Source: Taenia hydatigena
Lineage: Eukaryota; Platyhelminthes; Cestoda; Cyclophyllidea; Taeniidae
Length of the DNA: 64,000 bases
NCBI GenBank assembly: GCA_036345935.2
Contig: JADWOT020000009.1
Span: 944,287 to 1,008,286, forward strand
Reading direction: 5' to 3'
Shown: in pieces, positions 59,701 through 64,000 of the stretch
How positions within the stretch are numbered: position 1 is the first letter of the stretch
How the letters are laid out: each line of letters begins with the position of its first letter
The notes under the pieces: generated by a model
Seen by the model: the letters and a program-made list of their open reading frames with translations, nothing else
Database searches by the model: none
Told to the model about the DNA's origin: nothing
Made by a program: the position numbers and the translations under genes

Positions 59701-62700
59701 GGGGTCCACCGACAGCACAATCTATGGAACGCAATCGGCGCGATCTTGCCACACGCGACTGGTACTGGGGCGATGTGTCGCGCTCCGAAGTGAGCGAAAT
59801 CATGCGCGAACGACCTGATGGCGCTTTCCTGGTTCGCGACTCCTCTGCCACCACTGGTGCCTTCACGCTTACTGAGAAGTGCGTCTTAAAAGTCCAAACA
59901 CCAATTTCTAGCTTTTACGGGTCGACCTGCAGAATCTGCCTGGTTATCTAATTACAATTCCCCATCTTTGCGGAATGTCTCTATAGATCGCGTTTGCGGT
60001 TAACCGGTTCATTTAATTGGACATAGTAAACCAGCTAACGTTCTTACTCGTCAATTGCTACGTGAATATTTTTTCTGTCTTAACAGTTGCTAACTCTTCT
60101 GAATATGGATATTTCCTTTTCGTTACATGTAATGTTCTGTTTGACCAATACCAGTCATCCAACTCTGTCAGACTAAAATTCCATGTTCAACTGTCCCATG
60201 TAGAATTTTAGTCCAAGAAGGAATAGTCATCTTGTTCACTTCTTTCGGCATGCATGAAATGGGTCTTGTGTCAAACGCCAAGTCAAGCGCTGCTTTTTCT
60301 TCTCTCTTTTGTAATTCAGTAAAATGTTTCACACAGCTGTAGCATTGTTGTCAACTGCAAATTTGACAAAAAAGAGAAAGTAAATGCTTTGCTGTCATTT
60401 CCTGATCAGTGATTAGATTGTCAAGTAATTTAATATTTTTACTAACTACAAATGAATACACAGGACTTGTAGCCAACAACAAAGTGTGAAAGGTTCCTTT
60501 CTTTTGCAAATGATTTTTCAAATGGATAGCTGTATGCCACCCAATTGTTTGTTTCTTTTGGCGGCAACTGAACATCTGAAAAGCTATTTTCGTGTTCCTC
60601 TTTTTGGAGAAGTTCATCATCTCCGAGGCGATATTTTTTTTCGAAAAGTACGCTGGTCAGTGGCCTGAGAGCTATCAACATGTTGCTTAGATGGAGGCCT
60701 GATTCGTGATGCAGCCAAACCAGTGGATAGTAATAAGGATTTGTTGGCAAGGCAAGCAAAAATTTTCCTAAAAAAATTACCGTTACACAATTAATTAATG
60801 ATTTCCAGGGGTGGGTTGATGAATTACACAGCCTTGGATGCCTTGTTGGTGAGTTATTCGCGAGCGCCTCCTCCTTCTCCGTTAGATGCGGTAGTAGGCT
60901 TGGTATTTTAAGCAAGCGCGGTGACGAAATCATCAGCTCCTTCATTGGTTAAAGAACACCTGAGGGGGCCGTGAAGCAGTATTCTCTAGTTTCAGATGGG
61001 ACGCATTAAATAGGTAAATAGAAATTGCGTGGAAAAAGTTGAAGGGAATCGTGCGAAATGTTTAAATTCTACCCATGTAGATTTCCATCCTGTCCACTTC
61101 CATCGCGCCATAACGCCTCTACACCTTGTGGTAAGTGGCGGCTTTGCTGCTCTTCTACCCTCTCACTACTGGTGGGTGCACTTTTCCCACTTCAGCCAGC
61201 GTCGATTCATTCAATTCGTGCAACAAGCAAGAGTGCAAATCGAGTGTGGGCGGGCCATCGTCAACGCAAGGTGTAATGATAAGGGAAGTTTGTTGTCACC
61301 CTCTGAAAATACGCGCCTATTTGTTTGTATCCGCGAACGGCCTTAGTGACAGTCCAGTGAGCCAGACGATGGGACCTACAGTCAATGACGTATCTGACAG
61401 CTAAACACTTTCAAGACAGCTTATATCGCCAGTTTTCATTTTAAAAATGGGTTCAATTAATTTGTGTGAAAGCGTTCTTCAAATTGACTGGATGGGTTTT
61501 TGAACGTCTCGCATATGCTCCAGGCTATTTGAGTTATTGTGGGGGATAAATTGAACCTTTCAATCCCTCTAATTGCATAATTCAGGTGTTGATAATGAAA
61601 CAGGCAATTTAACCGACTCTAACCACCCGCTTCATTTTAGTCCTTAAAGTGGAGCACGAAACATCCGATTCAATTTAAATTTATGCCGTAAAAGGTCTTT
61701 AATTTCGTAAGGTAAACCAACTTTCTACATCGATGCGCGCTGAATTTTGGAATCGCCTCCCCCTTGCGGCACGTGCATTTTGAAATTTGTCAATTTGCTT
61801 TTATTTTATGATACCTCGTAGGTCCACTTAGAGTTGCTCCTTAACTTGGTCATTACCACTGGAGTAGCTTCTTTTCGTTTAAAAAGCCTCTTAAGAAGTC
61901 CATTCGTAAATATTTTTGCCATCTTTCTTCTTCGACGTAAGCACATTTTTGCATAGATGATTAGGTTTCATTATTACTCACCCTTTTAGTTAGAAAACCT
62001 ATATTTTATAAAGAGAAAGCCTATTCAAGACTTTTTTGTGCTCAGTAGATATGTTACCGAGGTTTTAAGGGAAGGGGATAACCACAACCCATCAAAGGTG
62101 TGTTCCACTTGTGCACTTATCCTGCTCACTCGCAATTTTGAGGTTTAGTCTCAATCATTCTAATTGCGGTGTACGTACATATCTGAGCTCCTAGGAACGA
62201 CTTTCATGTGTACACGATGCTGGTAGCGTGCGTGTCAAACGAATTTGCGCTTAATTTACAACATTGACTAAAGTCAACTCACTTAAAACACCCAATTTCG
62301 CGGTAGGCACGCATAAACAAGAGGGGCGCAGGTACACTCACCTCATAAATCCACAAGCAATGGGTAATTGAGCATAAAAGTAGTGATCATTCGGCTGGCC
62401 GGCCATAGACTGGAGGTGATAGGAGTGGTCATGCTGTTATTAGAGAACTGATGACCGCTTCCTCTCGACAGCATATGGTGGTGATCGAAGGCATAAAATC
62501 TACAGACACGACAACAGGCCACTCAGCAGTGAGACATTTGTTATAGTTGTCTCCAATGTGTCAGTGACAATCCCGGCTTTGGTCGTGGCCTGACCACGGC
62601 TACGGTTGCTAATCTTGATTACATAAAGCCACCTTATAGAAAGCCCGATATCGAAGGATTAATTAGTGGAATTTCAGAAAGGGTGAATATTTATGTAGCA

Positions 62701-63957
62701 ATGGTAAATACTACACTGTCATTCATAATTACTCGAAACTTGATGGATCAGCCTACCCATTCGTTCCAGATTCATCGTTTTTCTTCCGTCCATTCATCCG
62801 TCCCTAATTCCCCAATCAGTCCGTTTATCTCACCATCCGCGTACCTGTCAGAAAGGGCTTTCATTTTTATTATCTAAGGAGCTTACTAAACTTGTCCCAA
62901 TTTTTGTACTCGAACTTGACGGACAAATAAAAAAACATTTGGTTAAGATGAGGGATAGTGTTGATCTCTTTCCCTTCTAGACGCAATTTTAGCATCCTTC
63001 TCTTTCGGATCTACCATCGTGGCGATGTTTTCGACATTAGCAATCCACCTTCGCCGGGTTTTCCATTGGTCTCTGCTCTGGTGGCCTATTACCAACAACA
63101 GAGACCCTTTACTAGCATCGATGCACCCATTCCGAGGCTATTGTATCCTGTGGTACGAAACAATATACTTGAATTGCCACTAAACTTAGTGTCGGTAAGC
63201 TCGGATCTGATCGTCAAGGGTCTGCTGACTGCGTTGCGATCTACCTCGGTGGAATTGAACCAGATGCAGGTCAAGGTAAGCCATTATCGGCCTCCGTTAT
63301 ACCCTTGTGGATTTTATGAAATACCAGGTCTCTATATGCCAATTCTCCTTTGCTAATTTTGCGGAATTATCATAACTGGCTATGTTTTAATTCTGATCAG
63401 TTCTGAGTTATGCAACTTTCGATCACTTGGAGCGGCTTGAGATGGGCTATAGGTAAATCGGCTTTTTAGTTAGGATTCGAATACTGATATAATTTCATGT
63501 TCGTGTCAAATTTAAGCGTTGCCATCCAGAAATTCACTGTTAAATGCGACGCGTTTTGCTGCTCTTAGTGATAAACCGTGGTAGTGTATGTATTTTAGGA
63601 ACGAACGAACTTATGTCGTGATCTAAAATGCTCCAAGTCATTAGACGTACTTACCTCGTTATTTATGATAATTTCAAGTGCCTAATGAAGATACTCGACA
63701 CTTATTCCAATTTACTGACTCATTCTTAAGGCAAATAACCCTTCCTGGACTTAGAAATTATTCTTTTTTTTCCACCTTTTTATTACCGCTCGGTTCGTGC
63801 CGCCACAGGTTGACGAGCTGAACCACCGATCAAGTGAATTAATGCACCAAATGGCTGTGACAGCCAGCCAAATTCTAGCCCTTAAACGTGCAAGGGATTG
63901 GCTGAAGAAGGCGAACTTGCAGCTCTCTATCAACCAAAAGGCCGTTAAGGGTGTCAG
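50734..63957 (+). CDS. PI3-kinase regulatory (p85-like) subunit with N-terminal C1-SAM-C1, 3' end missing
   Basis: Adaptor that recruits the class IA PI3-kinase catalytic subunit to phosphotyrosine proteins. Exons 50734-51006, 51342-51506, 51570-51711, 52878-53119, 54483-54903, 56454-56840, 59500-59878, 62981-63275, 63809-63957; all phases match; about 817 residues so far. Order: C1 zinc finger (about 8-58; H-x12-C-x2-C then [12 protein letters not shown]); SAM (about 92-146; [22 protein letters not shown]); second C1 (about 180-225; [20 protein letters not shown]); RhoGAP/BH (about 280-540; [37 protein letters not shown]); SH2 (about 628-715; [19 protein letters not shown] with the phosphotyrosine Arg); then the start of the inter-SH2 coiled coil that grips the catalytic subunit. 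The C-terminal SH2 would lie beyond the window. BH, SH2 and coiled coil order is that of p85; the C1-SAM-C1 front is not. More exons may be unread in the long introns. Confidence 0.82.
53120..54482. other. Intron between C1 and RhoGAP exons
   Basis: 1.4 kb between phase-0 exons; no further exon recognised. A missed in-phase exon here cannot be excluded. Confidence 0.5.
54904..56453. other. Intron inside the RhoGAP domain
   Basis: 1.55 kb splitting a Ser codon between the LPEPVIP and [12 protein letters not shown] parts of the RhoGAP fold. No exon needed or seen. Confidence 0.6.
56841..59499. other. Intron between RhoGAP and SH2 exons
   Basis: 2.7 kb. An open stretch from 59374 to about 59468 ([17 protein letters not shown]) follows a good GCAG acceptor and resembles a RhoGAP terminal helix. 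It lacks a GT donor in phase and does not match the flanking phases, so it was left out. Confidence 0.5.
59879..62980. other. Intron splitting the SH2 domain
   Basis: 3.1-kb intron inside the N-terminal SH2 domain, between TGAFTLTEK and [14 protein letters not shown]. No exon or repeat recognised; several unrelated short open frames. Confidence 0.6.
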
Positions 63958-64000
63958 GTAATCTGGTTTTTTGTGTGCTTTTAGATATTTGTGTACCGAC

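Overview
The window is animal nuclear DNA, most likely from a parasitic flatworm and probably a tapeworm (Cestoda). The genes are split into short exons with GT-AG introns, and a few are GC-AG. Several introns are only 33-39 bp. Intergenic AT content is high. The axonemal dynein chain, receptor guanylate cyclase, PI3-kinase regulatory subunit and EF-hand proteins are all metazoan types. A compact LTR element (TRIM type, a class reported from taeniid tapeworms) is present in several copies. I see no bacterial operons, CRISPR arrays, rRNA or tRNA genes. Exon boundaries were read by eye from splice sites and phase continuity. Positions are therefore predictions, but long chains of exons with matching phase support them.

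Layout. (1) 466-11030, minus: a receptor guanylate cyclase in 16 exons, lacking only its last C-terminal exon(s), which lie left of the window. (2) 12060-21568: a cluster of four EF-hand calcium-binding genes, two on minus followed by two on plus; two of them share intron phase and C-terminal design. (3) 22728-29686, minus: a spectrin-repeat/plakin-like protein with an SH3-like segment and a long low-complexity C-terminal tail. (4) 29.7-36.4 kb: gene-poor, with a complete 834-bp TRIM element at 35121-35954 flanked by a 5-bp duplication. (5) 36476-37705, plus: a small two-pass membrane protein with a proline-tyrosine tail motif. (6) 39873-44235, minus: dynein axonemal intermediate chain 2 (DNAI2), complete. 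(7) 46382-47664, minus: an unrecognised protein of about 240 residues. (8) 48.1-49.5 kb: a nest of TRIM LTRs that includes an inverted pair. (9) 49921-50585, plus: a small mitochondrial membrane protein resembling complex I subunit NDUFA11, with two 35-bp introns. (10) 50734 to the right edge, plus: a p85-like PI3-kinase regulatory subunit whose N-terminus carries two C1 zinc fingers and a SAM domain in front of the RhoGAP (BH) and SH2 domains. It continues beyond the window.

Functionally the genes are unrelated neighbours: cGMP signalling, calcium buffering or sensing, cytoskeletal scaffolding, ciliary motility, respiration and phosphoinositide signalling. The most unusual points are the domain order of the PI3K-like gene, two GC-AG introns in one gene, the microintrons, and the well-preserved TRIM element with its rearranged relatives.
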